From Myxococcota bacterium (GTDB taxonomy: Bacteria; Myxococcota_A; UBA9160; SMWR01), in assembly GCA_039030075.1 (NCBI GenBank), contig JBCCEW010000033.1, positions 1 to 55,468 of the forward strand: DNA of 55,468 nucleotides. The letters are read 5' to 3'. Under the pieces are notes generated by a model. It was not told where the DNA came from and searched no databases. It was given only the letters and a program-made list of their open reading frames with translations. Shown here one piece after another: positions 42,369-50,847 of this stretch; the stretch's first letter is position 1, and every line of letters begins with the position of its first letter. The translations under genes were made by a program, and so were the position numbers.

Positions 42369-45158
42369 TCAGCCTTCGACGATGGAGCGCCCCATCGCGA
42401 TCTCCGTGATCAGCTCATCGAAGCGACCGCTCTCGCCGTGGAGTCCGTGCACACGCATGCGGGCCACGTGGTCGTCGTCAGCGAGGCCTTCGATCCAGGC
42501 ATGCTTCGACGACAGATGCGCCGTCATCGACCCGAGGTCGAGGCCGCGCTTCGCCCGCGAGTCGTCCCCGGACAGGATCACCAGATCCTGCTCGGGGCGC
42601 GTCACCAGCGAGAGCTGCGACTCGTAGCGCTCGCGCGCGATCCGCGCGGCCAGGTGCAGATCGAGAGGCTCGGGCACCTCGAGCACGACCATCGACAGGC
42701 CACCGAAGTGCACCAGCCGGAAGTCGCGCTCGGAGACGTACGCCAGCTCGGGCGGCAGCGGCGGTTCCGGGTTGTCGGCCACGACCTTCGCGAGGTCCGA
42801 CGGTCGACCCGCCAGCAGCGGCTCGATCTCGGCCCTGCGGTCGCCCGGGCGCGCGGCGATGTCCTGGGCGCGCTGCCACCACCAGCGGCCCCAACGCTCG
42901 TAGTCGTGCTGGGTGAACCGGCCGGTGATGAGCTCGACCAGCTTGTCCGAGAAGCGGCTGCGTCGGGTCCGCCCCGAGATCACCGCCGACAGCGACGAGT
43001 CGCTGCCCGGCTCCACGTGGACATGGTCCTCACCGAGCGCCGCACGCAGCGACACGAGGTCTTCCGGCGGCCAATCGTGATGGTCGTACCAGTCGAGCCG
43101 TCCGCGGTAGAGGCTCACCGTCTGGATCGTGTCCCGGGTCGGCGGCGATGCCGCGAAGCCCACCAGGAAGATCGGCGTCTGGTCCTTCAGCTCCGTTGCC
43201 GTCCCGCGGAAGAAGGTCATCAGGTCGGACTGGGGATAGACCCAGAAGCTCTCGACCAGGCGGACGTCCCGGGCCAGCACCACCGCCGTGAGCACCGACA
43301 CCGGATCCGCGTGCGCCAGGAACGCGGCCCGGCGTCGCGGAGCCGGCGGCGGCTCCTCGGGCTTCGCCGTGCGGGCGCGCCGGCGCTGCTCGCGCTGCTG
43401 CCGTGCACGGTCGGCTTCGTCGTCGCCCTCCTCGGCGTCGTCCTCGTCCTCGTAGGCCGCGGTGACCGCCTCTTCGGGATCGGGCGCTTCCTCGTCGAGG
43501 GGCGCCAGCGTCTCGTCGTCGTCGGTCTCTACGACTTCTTCATCGTCGGGTTCGCTTGGGGCGGTTCGAGGACCCGAGTCGTCGCGACCGTCGTCGCCCC
43601 CTTCGCGGGAGCGTTCACCCCGCGCGCTCTCTCCGCCGCGTCCGCGCCGTCCACGGCGCCGGCCCCGGCTCCGGCGACGCCGGCCGTCGCCGTCTTCCCG
43701 CGCCTCTGCCGGAGAGCCACCCTCGTCGTCGAGGTCGAAGAGCGAGACTTCCTCGAAGCGGCCGCCTTCGCGTTCGGAAGCACCGTCCGCCTCCGAGGCG
43801 GCGGGCGCGTCGCCATCGCTGGCCGCGGCGGCGGCTGCGCCGTCGCCCGCGCGCGAGCGTCCTCCGCGCGACCCGCGCGAGCGACGCGACCGACCCCGCG
43901 GCCGCTCCTCGCGATCGTCGCGGTTTTCACGCGAGCGTTCCTCGCGCGCTTCGCGCGGCGGCTGGGGTGCCTCGGCGATGGCCTCGCCGAGCACCGGCCG
44001 CGGGCGCGGCTCCAGGGTCCACTCGCCCCCGCGACGCGTGCGCGCGTCGAAGAAGGCGATCTCGGTGCCGAGCGCGGCGCTCGCTTCGAGGGCAATCGGT
44101 TCGAACTCCTGCGCGGCCAGCACCAGACGCGGCGGACCCGCCGACAAAGCCAGGCCGGCTTCGCGGGCGAGATGGGCCGCCACCTCGGGTGCGAGCGCGG
44201 CGCCGTCGAGGATCTCCGCGAGCTCGGTCAGGCCGAGCCGCTCCCGGGAGGCGCCGATGGTGATGCGCCCCTCGGCGTCGATCCCCACCCAGTCGATGGG
44301 CTCGCCCTCGAGCTGGGCAATCGGCCACAGGGCGCGGGCCACGACGGGCTGGGCCCGCTCGAGGATCGGCGCGAGGGCCGAACGGATCGCCGCTTCAGAG
44401 CCCCGCAAACGCCGGTCGTTCAGGAGCTTGCGGATCAACCCTTCGAGTCGATCCAGAGCGGTGGCGAGGTTCTCACCCGCACCCACCGGCAGGGAGGCGC
44501 GTTCGGGCTGGTAGACCTCGATGTTGACGCCGCCCGGCTCGGCCACGAGCGACGCACAGCGCCGCGCCAGGACCACCAGGTCCACCTGGCCGTCGGCGCC
44601 GCGGAGCGCCCCACCGTGCTTCGCCGCGAGCCCCTCGAGGCCCGCCAGCGCACGCCCGAAGGCCTCGCGGTCCCCACCGCGCTCGAGGCGCTGGGCCACC
44701 TGGGCCGGTGTCTGCAGCGGCGCGCCGGCCGTTTCCGGCGCCACCGACACCGGTTCCGTCGCGAGCGCGCTCGCGGTCAGGGACGTAAGCGGGAGCGGTG
44801 ATTCCAGCAGTGCCAGCCGACGGCGATCGGCCACGCTCCAATCGGGAGCGACCGCGAACAGCCGGGGGGCCGGAGCGTCTTCCTGGCTTCGGCGCGATCC
44901 GAGCGCCAGGGCCGCGAGCGCCGCGTCCGCGCCGCGTTCGGGGGCGAAGGCGACACCGATTGCCTGGCCCGACGTGTCCTCGCCCACACCGAGTGCGGCG
45001 AAGTGTTCCGGCAGCCCCTCGATCTCGAGGGGTTCGAGATTCGCGGCGGGCACGGCCCCGACCTCGACGATCCGCGCCATCCAGTGGGCCGCGTCGATCG
45101 GCTGGGGAGTTCCTTCCGAGTTGCCGCGGCGTCGACCGCGACCGAAGCGTCGCTTCAT
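42369..45158 (-). CDS. Large DHH-like phosphoesterase with Arg/acid-rich disordered linker
   Basis: 929 aa, ATG at 45158 with GAGGAT upstream. Three parts are visible. Residues 1-~400 are a mixed alpha/beta region of unknown family with a basic start (MKRRFGRGRRRGN). Residues ~400-610 are low complexity: an Arg/Gly/Ser-rich block (RGRSRRSRGSRGGRSR and RRRSRGRRRGRRGRGG), then an acid-rich block, resembling RNase E-type disordered RNA-binding linkers. Residues 613-929 have AHADPVSVLTAV and DWYDHHDW (DHH, 692-694), suggesting a DHH-family nuclease or phosphoesterase core. RNA or nucleotide processing is inferred. Co-directional with queE (4-bp gap). A hairpin (about 45172-45202) lies in the 190-bp upstream gap. 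Confidence 0.65.
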   Translation of the reverse strand: MKRRFGRGRRRGNSEGTPQPIDAAHWMARIVEVGAVPAANLEPLEIEGLPEHFAALGVGEDTSGQAIGVAFAPERGADAALAALALGSRRSQEDAPAPRLFAVAPDWSVADRRRLALLESPLPLTSLTASALATEPVSVAPETAGAPLQTPAQVAQRLERGGDREAFGRALAGLEGLAAKHGGALRGADGQVDLVVLARRCASLVAEPGGVNIEVYQPERASLPVGAGENLATALDRLEGLIRKLLNDRRLRGSEAAIRSALAPILERAQPVVARALWPIAQLEGEPIDWVGIDAEGRITIGASRERLGLTELAEILDGAALAPEVAAHLAREAGLALSAGPPRLVLAAQEFEPIALEASAALGTEIAFFDARTRRGGEWTLEPRPRPVLGEAIAEAPQPPREAREERSRENRDDREERPRGRSRRSRGSRGGRSRAGDGAAAAAASDGDAPAASEADGASEREGGRFEEVSLFDLDDEGGSPAEAREDGDGRRRRSRGRRRGRRGRGGESARGERSREGGDDGRDDSGPRTAPSEPDDEEVVETDDDETLAPLDEEAPDPEEAVTAAYEDEDDAEEGDDEADRARQQREQRRRARTAKPEEPPPAPRRRAAFLAHADPVSVLTAVVLARDVRLVESFWVYPQSDLMTFFRGTATELKDQTPIFLVGFAASPPTRDTIQTVSLYRGRLDWYDHHDWPPEDLVSLRAALGEDHVHVEPGSDSSLSAVISGRTRRSRFSDKLVELITGRFTQHDYERWGRWWWQRAQDIAARPGDRRAEIEPLLAGRPSDLAKVVADNPEPPLPPELAYVSERDFRLVHFGGLSMVVLEVPEPLDLHLAARIARERYESQLSLVTRPEQDLVILSGDDSRAKRGLDLGSMTAHLSSKHAWIEGLADDDHVARMRVHGLHGESGRFDELITEIAMGRSIVEG

Positions 45159-45348
45159 GATCCATCCTCAGCGCGCTCCGCCAGGCAGCAGGCGGGAGCG
45201 CAGCGCAGCGCCGGCCACCGGGGCGAGCGGGCGCTGGCAAGCGCGCGGCGACTCGGTCCTCGGGGCGGCGACAGTGGGACGCCCTGCCACCGACGCGAGC
45301 GAGCTGCGAGCGCGGTGATCGGGCGGTTCAGGGGGGAACGCGAGTCCG

Positions 45349-46545
45349 TCATGCGGACTCTCCGGAGCTGGGCGACGCGTCGTCCGCGTCTTCGCCCTCA
45401 CGCGCCCGCTGGAGGGCGGGCGCGAGGAGTCGTTCGAGCAAGCGGCGCGCCGTGGCACGCTGCGGAAAGGCGTCGTCCCGAAAGCCGGCGGCGACGGCCA
45501 GCGCGATGCGGGCGTCGTCGGTCTCGCCCTGCTTCCACCAGACGTAGGCCGTCTCGTCGAAGCGATGCGCCATGCGTTCGCGCTCGTCGGCATCGTAGAT
45601 CTCGTCGAGCCCGCGCTCGAGCGCCGCATCGATCTGTTCTTCGCGTGCCGCTTCACTGACCACCACGACGCCCTTGCCGATCTCGCTGAGCGCGTCGATC
45701 AGCGACTGCACCCGCTCGAGACGCGGCGGCCACGGGCCGACCTGTCCGGTCTCGATCCAACCGTCGAGGGTCTCGCGATCGACGGACTCCGCGGCGTCGA
45801 GGGCGGCCACGGCCTGGGCGCCGGGTGTCGCCGTGTCCGCGGGCACGTCGGTCAACCGACTCCGCCATTCGGCGAAGGTGCGCGGCGCGGGACGCTCACC
45901 CGACTGCTGGCCGGCCACCCGTCCGATCAAGGCCTGGAGCGAAGCGCGCTCCACCTCGATCGTGGCCCACGGCTTGCGGCGCTCGCTGTCGCGGAGGAAC
46001 TTGCGCGCGCGCGAACGGCCGGTCTCGTAGACATCGAAGTCGACGACCCCCCGAGCCTCGTCGAGCGCCAGCTCGAAGAGCCGCACGCCGCCGCCGGGCC
46101 GATCGGTCGCCAGGTAGGCCAGGCGGACCCCCTGCGGGTCGAGGGCGGTGATCCGCGCTTCGTCGACCGCGTCTTCGACGGGCGCCAACGTCGCGACCGT
46201 CTTCTTCGTCTCGGCCGGCGCCGCGACGGCTACGCCCTGGGATCGCAAGCGGTGGAGCACGCGACGCAGCGCCTTTCGCGCCGGCTTGGGCAGCGCGGCC
46301 GGGTCGAACGAGAGTACGGTCGACGCCAGCTCGGGCTCTTCCGCCCATGCCAGCGCGAGTTCGGCGCCCGCCTCGGGCTCCTGACTGAGCAGCCAACCGA
46401 GGAGCTCCTGTGCCTGGTCCGCGCTCAGGTTGTGCGCCAACTGGCCGGGATCGCCGTTCGCCGGACGAATCACGTCAGCGAGCGCGCCGAGCTCACTCGC
46501 CGCGCGCTCGAGGGCTTCGGGAAGCCCGATGTCGCTGCCGCTCAT
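45349..46545 (-). CDS. Hypothetical protein (398 aa)
   Basis: 398 aa from ATG at 46545, overlapping the cutA stop (ATGA, 46542-46545). No signal peptide or membrane segment. Mostly helical and acidic, with LPKPARKALRRVLHRLRSQGV (a basic helix) and VRLAYLATDRPGGGVRLFELALDEARGVVDFDVYETGRSRARKFLRDSERR as the best-ordered-looking part. The last ~20 residues are disordered (REGEDADDASPSSGESA). I do not recognise the family. The tight linkage with cutA and a dNTPase suggests a housekeeping cytoplasmic protein. Confidence 0.65.
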   Translation of the reverse strand: MSGSDIGLPEALERAASELGALADVIRPANGDPGQLAHNLSADQAQELLGWLLSQEPEAGAELALAWAEEPELASTVLSFDPAALPKPARKALRRVLHRLRSQGVAVAAPAETKKTVATLAPVEDAVDEARITALDPQGVRLAYLATDRPGGGVRLFELALDEARGVVDFDVYETGRSRARKFLRDSERRKPWATIEVERASLQALIGRVAGQQSGERPAPRTFAEWRSRLTDVPADTATPGAQAVAALDAAESVDRETLDGWIETGQVGPWPPRLERVQSLIDALSEIGKGVVVVSEAAREEQIDAALERGLDEIYDADERERMAHRFDETAYVWWKQGETDDARIALAVAAGFRDDAFPQRATARRLLERLLAPALQRAREGEDADDASPSSGESA

Positions 46546-46871
46546 CCGGTCGATTCCGTTCTGATCCAGTCGAGATAGCCTGCGCTGCCCCCCTCGATGG
46601 GGAGCGCGATCACCTCGGGTAGCTCGTAAGGATGGAGGTCCTTCACCCGGGCCGCCACCGCGTCCACCTGGGCCGCCGTGGTCTTCAGGATCAGCAGGAC
46701 CTCCGCGTCCACCTGGACCTCTCCCTCCCAGCGATAGATGGATTCCAGCCCCGGAACGACGTTTGCGCAGGCGATCCGGGCCTCGGACACCAGGGTGCGG
46801 GCGAGCTGGCGCGCCACCTCCAGATCGGGCGCGGTGACGAGCACCACGCGGGCGTCCGAGGGGGTCGTCAC
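46542..46871 (-). CDS. cutA: Divalent-cation tolerance protein CutA
   Basis: 109 aa from GTG at 46871, overlapping the dNTPase stop (GTGA). VVLVTAPDLEVARQLARTLVSEARIACANVVPGLESIYRWEGEVQVDAEVLLILKTT is a full-length CutA signature. CutA is a trimeric ferredoxin-fold protein linked to copper tolerance; its mechanism is still debated. Longer in-frame extensions upstream are antisense-type Arg-rich sequence and are rejected. Confidence 0.92.
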   Translation of the reverse strand: MTTPSDARVVLVTAPDLEVARQLARTLVSEARIACANVVPGLESIYRWEGEVQVDAEVLLILKTTAAQVDAVAARVKDLHPYELPEVIALPIEGGSAGYLDWIRTESTG

Positions 46872-48016
46872 GCGCCACCCCCCAGTCGGGCGTGCTCCTC
46901 GAGCGCGAACCGATCCGTCATGCCCGCGATGTAGTCCGACACGCAACGGTGTTCCCCGTCGAGCGTGAACCGGGCGCGCACCCCACCGGGGAGCTGATTC
47001 CCGTCGGCCGTGTAGGCCGCGAACAGGTGACGCATCACCGGCTCGGCAGTCGCGTTGCGTTCCCGAACGTGCGCGTGGTGATAGAGGTGCTCCCGGAGGT
47101 AGTTCTTGAGCGCCGCGAACGCGTGCGCCAAGCCGGTTCCGAGGCCCACCCAGCGCGACTCGGTCGCGCGCACGGCGTCGACGTTCTGGGGCGGATGCTC
47201 CGACAGCCGCCCTCCGGTGCTCTCGATCAGGTCGGTCGACAGCTGGTTGATGAGTCCGCCGATCGTGAGCGAGCGCAACACGCCCGCAGGAGCGTCCGGG
47301 TGCGCGCGGCGCATCTCCGCGGCCATCTCCTTCCAGAGCGGCACCGCATCCAGCGCGTCGACGGTCAAGATTCCCGAGCGCAGCCCATCGTCGAGATCGT
47401 GTCCGGTGTAGGCGATCTCGTCGGAGTGGTCGGCGATCTGCGCCTCGAGACACGGCTGCCGCGTGGCGTCGGGCACCTCGACGGGGTGCTCCCAGTGACA
47501 GCCATGCTTGAGGATGCCCTCGCGGGTCTCGTAGCTCAGGTTGAGACCCGGGAAGCTCGCGTAGCGCGCCTCGAGCCAATCGACGATGCGGAGACTCTGG
47601 CGGTTGTGGTCGAAGCCCCCGTGATCCGTCATCAACTCGGCGAGCACGCGCTCACCGGCGTGACCGAAGGGCGTGTGGCCGAGGTCGTGGGCCAGCACGA
47701 TCGCCTCGGCGAGTTCCTCGTTCAGGCGCAGGGCGCGGGCGATCGTCCGCGAGATCTGGCTCGCTTCGAGAGTGTGGGTGAGGCGATTGCGCAGGTGATC
47801 GCCCTCGTGGAAGACGAACACCTGGGTCTTGTACTCGAGCCGTCGGAACGCGCGCGAATGGACGATGCGATCACGGTCGCGCGCGAAGGCCGTCCGGTAG
47901 GGGTGCTCCGACTCGACATGCAGACGTCCGCGCGACGCGGCGCTGTGAACGGCCCAGGGCGCGAGCCGATCGCGCTCCTCCCGCTCGTAGGCCAGTCGGT
48001 CGCGGAGCGCCGTCAC
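46868..48016 (-). CDS. dgt: Deoxyguanosinetriphosphate triphosphohydrolase-like (HD domain)
   Basis: 382 aa from GTG at 48016, overlapping the stop of the 71-aa gene. HD-domain metal ligands are visible: His81 (HTLEASQISRTIAR), His110-Asp111 (VLAHDLGHTPFGHAGE) and a later Asp (QIADHSDEIAYTGHDLDDGL). EHPYRTAFARDRDRIVHSRAFRRLEYKTQVF is typical of the dGTPase-like dNTPase type. It removes triphosphate from deoxynucleotides and helps balance dNTP pools. Second gene of a five-gene minus-strand run that includes cutA. Confidence 0.9.
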   Translation of the reverse strand: MTALRDRLAYEREERDRLAPWAVHSAASRGRLHVESEHPYRTAFARDRDRIVHSRAFRRLEYKTQVFVFHEGDHLRNRLTHTLEASQISRTIARALRLNEELAEAIVLAHDLGHTPFGHAGERVLAELMTDHGGFDHNRQSLRIVDWLEARYASFPGLNLSYETREGILKHGCHWEHPVEVPDATRQPCLEAQIADHSDEIAYTGHDLDDGLRSGILTVDALDAVPLWKEMAAEMRRAHPDAPAGVLRSLTIGGLINQLSTDLIESTGGRLSEHPPQNVDAVRATESRWVGLGTGLAHAFAALKNYLREHLYHHAHVRERNATAEPVMRHLFAAYTADGNQLPGGVRARFTLDGEHRCVSDYIAGMTDRFALEEHARLGGGA

Positions 48017-48228
48017 CGCGCTGCCGACTCGTTGTCGGCCTCGCGCAGGACGGCGTCGAGACGTTCGCGCGAAGCGGCGTCGATGTCGTCGAGAGGCGGA
48101 CCTTCGGGGCCACCCGAGCCGGTACCGAGGGCCCAGAGGGCGACCCCGAGCGCCACCGCGCCCAGGCCCCAGGCCGCCCAACGCGGGAAACCGGATCGGT
48201 CGTTTCCAGATTGGCGAGCGCGCGGCAT
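48013..48228 (-). CDS. Small membrane protein (71 aa), unknown
   Basis: 71 aa, ATG at 48228. A basic start (MPRARQSGNDR), one membrane segment (WAAWGLGAVALGVALWALG) and an acidic soluble tail (PPLDDIDAASRERLDAVLREAD). The tail resembles a short regulatory helix. The stop overlaps the dNTPase GTG by 4 nt, and this coupling is the main evidence that it is real. Function unknown. Confidence 0.6.
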   Translation of the reverse strand: MPRARQSGNDRSGFPRWAAWGLGAVALGVALWALGTGSGGPEGPPLDDIDAASRERLDAVLREADNESAAR

Positions 48229-48278
48229 GCCTTCCTTCTTGCGCCCAGCTCCACTGCGCCCGGAGCGTCCCGCACCAC

Positions 48279-48292
48279 CGCACCGCGGTGCG
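48279..48292. promoter_or_regulatory. 14-bp palindrome between divergent genes
   Basis: CGCACCGCGGTGCG is a perfect palindrome in the 241-bp region between the 71-aa gene (minus) and the aminotransferase gene (plus). It could be an operator. No other convincing element was found here; TAGACT about 14 nt before the aminotransferase ATG resembles a -10 but is too close for a normal leader. Confidence 0.35.
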
Positions 48293-48469
48293 ACGCCCGA
48301 GGGTTCGAGGGCCGCGCGTGGGTCGGTCGGAGATCGAGCCGAGGCTGGAGCTGCGGTCGGAACCGGGGGGCAAGAGCGAAGGTGTCCTAGCCCCGGAAGC
48401 GTGTCAAACCCCTGCCAGCGCGACGAATTATCGCGCCCCGCGCACGACCGTCACGGCTAGACTGCCGCC

Positions 48470-49579
48470 ATGAGCGCCCGCCTCCCCCGACGCTTGCTGC
48501 TCGGCCCCGGCCCCTCGAACGTGCACCCGCGGGTCCTCGAAGCGATGTCGCAGCCGCTGGTCGGCCACCTCGACCCCGCCTTCCTCGGGCTGCTCGATCA
48601 GGTGCAGGCCGATCTGCGCCTGCTCTTCGGCACCGAGAACCCGTTCACGCTCCCGCTTTCCGCGACCGGAAGCGCGGGGATGGAAGCCTGTCTCGTGAAT
48701 CTGCTCGAACGCGGAGATCGGCTGCTCGTGGGCGTCTCTGGCGTCTTCGGCGAGCGCATGTGCGAGGTCGCCCGACGCGCAGGAGCCGAGGTCTCACGCG
48801 TCGACGCCGAGCCCGGCACGCCCCTGGATCCAGACGCCATGGCCGAGGCCCTGCGGCGCGTCCGGCCGAAGGTCGTCGCCTTCGTCCACGCGGAGACCTC
48901 CACCGGGGTGTGCCAGCCGGTGGAACCGATCGCCGACGCCGCCCGCGAAGTGGGGGCGCTCGTCGTGCTCGACTGCGTGACGTCGCTGGCCGGGCTGCCG
49001 GTCGAGCTCGACCGCTGGGGCGTCGCCGCCGCGTACTCCGGCACCCAGAAGTGTCTCTCCTGCCCGCCTGGGCTGTCTCCCGTGAGCTTCAGCGACGCGG
49101 CCCTCGAGGTGGTTCGCGAGCGGCAGCAACCGGTCCAGAGCTGGTTCCTCGACACGGGTCTTTTGGCCGGGTACTTCGGGGGCGAGCGCGTCTACCACCA
49201 CACCGCGCCCGTGACCGCGGTGATGGGCCTCGCCGAGGGCCTGCGCCTCGTACTCGAGGAGGGGCTCGATGCGCGCACGGCGCGACACCGAACGGCGGCG
49301 GAGCAGCTGATCGACGGTGTCGGCGAGCTCGGCTTCGAGCCCCTCGTCGACGAGGACTACCGACTGCCGATGCTCACCACCCTGCGCCTGCCCGCGGCCG
49401 TGCGAAAGGCGGGTGAGGCCGAGCTCCGCCGCAGCCTCCTCGACCGCTACGGCATCGAGGTCGGCGGTGGGCTCGGGAAGCTCGCCGGGCAGATCTGGCG
49501 AGTCGGCCTGATGGGCGAAAACGCCCGTGTGATCAACGTCGAAGCCCTGCTCTTCGCGCTTCGGCGCGAGCTCGGCTAG
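48470..49579 (+). CDS. Alanine/serine--glyoxylate aminotransferase (class V)
   Basis: 369 aa, ATG at 48470. Class V PLP enzyme: Asp168 (ALVVLDCVTS) and the Schiff-base lysine Lys194 (AYSGTQKCLSCPPGLSPVSFS). The opening LLLGPGPSNVHPRVLEAMSQPLVGHLDPAF and HAETSTGVCQP are characteristic of alanine-glyoxylate and serine-pyruvate aminotransferases. The enzyme transfers an amino group to glyoxylate in photorespiration-like or C2 metabolism. It stands alone between the dNTPase cluster and the cobalamin riboswitch. Confidence 0.9.
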   Translation: MSARLPRRLLLGPGPSNVHPRVLEAMSQPLVGHLDPAFLGLLDQVQADLRLLFGTENPFTLPLSATGSAGMEACLVNLLERGDRLLVGVSGVFGERMCEVARRAGAEVSRVDAEPGTPLDPDAMAEALRRVRPKVVAFVHAETSTGVCQPVEPIADAAREVGALVVLDCVTSLAGLPVELDRWGVAAAYSGTQKCLSCPPGLSPVSFSDAALEVVRERQQPVQSWFLDTGLLAGYFGGERVYHHTAPVTAVMGLAEGLRLVLEEGLDARTARHRTAAEQLIDGVGELGFEPLVDEDYRLPMLTTLRLPAAVRKAGEAELRRSLLDRYGIEVGGGLGKLAGQIWRVGLMGENARVINVEALLFALRRELG

Positions 49580-49612
49580 CGCACCGCTTCCTCGCCTCGC
49601 AGGACGCCCTGG

Positions 49613-49642
49613 TTGACTGGCTCTGGCCTCCTGGGGTATCAA
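49613..49642 (+). promoter_or_regulatory. Candidate promoter of the cobalamin-riboswitch operon
   Basis: TTGACT (49613-49618, 5/6 to consensus) is followed after 18 nt by TATCAA (49637-49642, 4/6). Transcription would start near 49649, about 95 nt before the riboswitch core. Apart from this promoter, the riboswitch and its expression platform, I see no gene in the 461-bp stretch 49580-50040. Confidence 0.4.
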
Positions 49643-49744
49643 GCTCCGCACAATCGAATAGAACTCGGAGAGGGTGTTCTCCCTGCGACACGCGGGTGCG
49701 TGAAGCAAGGGGACGGCGCTCCCCGCCGGGCTCGGGACCTTCGG

Positions 49745-49903
49745 GTATACGGGCCATGGCAGAGGGCGCTGCGGGAAGCCGGTGAGAATCCGGCGCGAGC
49801 CCGTCGCTGTGACCGGGGACGAACGTCGCACGATGCCACTGGCCATTCCGGCCGGGAAGGCGCGGCGCTCGGCTGATCCGGGAGCCAGAAGACCGGCCCT
49901 CTC
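49745..49903 (+). ncRNA. Cobalamin (B12) riboswitch
   Basis: Core consensus blocks occur in order: GGGAAGCCGGTGAGAATCC (49773-49791), then GCGAGCCCGTCGCTGTGA, then GCCACTGG, then GGGAAGGCG, and the B12 box GAGCCAGAAGACCGGCC near the 3' end. The closing helix is GGGCC (49751-49755) with GGCCC (49895-49899). The class is set by the B12 box and the GGTGxxAATCC block. It precedes a surface protein/TonB-receptor operon, so adenosylcobalamin or another cobalamin should repress expression. Confidence 0.92.
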
Positions 49904-49985
49904 CGCTGGCCTGCTCTTCTTCGGGGCACGAGAAGACTCGCCGCGCGTGGCAACAGCCGCGCGCGCCGTTCTCTCGCCCACGTTC

Positions 49986-50040
49986 CGGATGGAGCGGGCC
50001 TCCCGAACCGGCGCTCGACTGCAGCGCCACGGAGGATCCG
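49986..50040 (+). promoter_or_regulatory. SD-sequestering expression platform
   Basis: CCTCC (49999-50003) can pair with the Shine-Dalgarno GGAGG (50031-50035), extended by CGGAT (49986-49990) with ATCCG (50036-50040), which abuts the ATG. An inner hairpin GGCGCT/AGCGCC (50010-50015/50023-50028) closes the loop. No T tract is seen, so translational control by the B12 riboswitch is more likely than termination. Confidence 0.65.
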
Positions 50041-50847
50041 ATGCTGTCCAAGTACCTGGGAACCGTTGTCACGTTCGTTGCCCTGTTGCCCCTCACCGCG
50101 AGCGCTGTAGGCGTCATCGACTTCGAGGACGTCGGCGGCGGCTTGGCCCCTCAGAGCTTCTACAACGGCTCGGATGGCGCGGGCGGCTTCAGCAGTGGTG
50201 GAGCGGACTTCACCAACTCCTTCACCGATTTCGGGGGCGGTTTCGTCGGCTGGGACGGCTTTGCCTACTCGAACGTGGTGGATACGACCACGCCAGGCCT
50301 TGCGAACCAGTACGCCGCCTTCCCCGGCTCCGGGGTCGGGTCCAGCGCGAGCTACGGCGTCGCGTTCCCGAGTGGCTCGGGCTTGCCCGGCGTGTCGACG
50401 ATTACCCTCTCGAGTCCGCAGCCGGTCTCGGGCGGCTATTTCACCAACACCACCTACGCCGCCCTCTCGATGATGACCGGAGACACGTTCGCGAAGCAGT
50501 TCGGGGGACCGAGCGGGAACGATCCGGACTTCTTCCTGCTCGAGATCCTGGGCTACGACGCCGCGGACCAGCAGACGGGCAGCGTGCCGTTCTACCTGGC
50601 CGACTATCGGTTCGCGGACAATGCGCTCGACTACATCGTCGACGAGTGGGTCTGGGTGGACCTGGCGGGCCTCGGCAACGTCTCGCGCCTCGAGTTCGTG
50701 GTGAGCGGCAGCGACGTCGGGGGCTTCGGGCTGAACACCCCTGCGTACTTCGCCCTCGATGACCTCACGTTCGTGCCCGAGCCCAGCACCGCCGCCCTGC
50801 TCGGTCTCGGCCTGGCGTTGCTCGCGGCGCGCCGGCGCTCCTCGTGA
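50041..50847 (+). CDS. DUF4465 protein with PEP-CTERM tail (BtuH-like cobalamin-binding candidate)
   Basis: 268 aa, ATG at 50041 with GGAGG. A signal peptide (MLSKYLGTVVTFVALLPLTASA) precedes a full DUF4465 domain (about 25-240): SFYNGSDGAGGFSSGGADFTN, GWDGFAYSNVVDTTTPGLANQY, FTNTTYAALSMMTGDTFAKQFGG, and NALDYIVDEWVWVDLAGLG through NTPAYFALDDLTF. As I recall, the Bacteroides surface B12-binding protein BtuH belongs to this family. The C-terminus VPEPSTAALLGLGLALLAARRRSS (245-268) is a canonical PEP-CTERM signal, implying exosortase processing instead of lipidation. First gene after the B12 riboswitch. B12 binding is inferred. Confidence 0.88.
   Translation: MLSKYLGTVVTFVALLPLTASAVGVIDFEDVGGGLAPQSFYNGSDGAGGFSSGGADFTNSFTDFGGGFVGWDGFAYSNVVDTTTPGLANQYAAFPGSGVGSSASYGVAFPSGSGLPGVSTITLSSPQPVSGGYFTNTTYAALSMMTGDTFAKQFGGPSGNDPDFFLLEILGYDAADQQTGSVPFYLADYRFADNALDYIVDEWVWVDLAGLGNVSRLEFVVSGSDVGGFGLNTPAYFALDDLTFVPEPSTAALLGLGLALLAARRRSS

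Noticed and set aside
42093-44801. A 902-codon open frame on the plus strand
   Set aside because: It is opposite the DHH-like gene and queE, with composition typical of a shadow of biased codons.
49580-50040. A small protein gene in the longest non-coding gap
   Set aside because: No frame with a good start and ribosome site was found. The sequence is accounted for by a promoter candidate, the cobalamin riboswitch and its expression platform.
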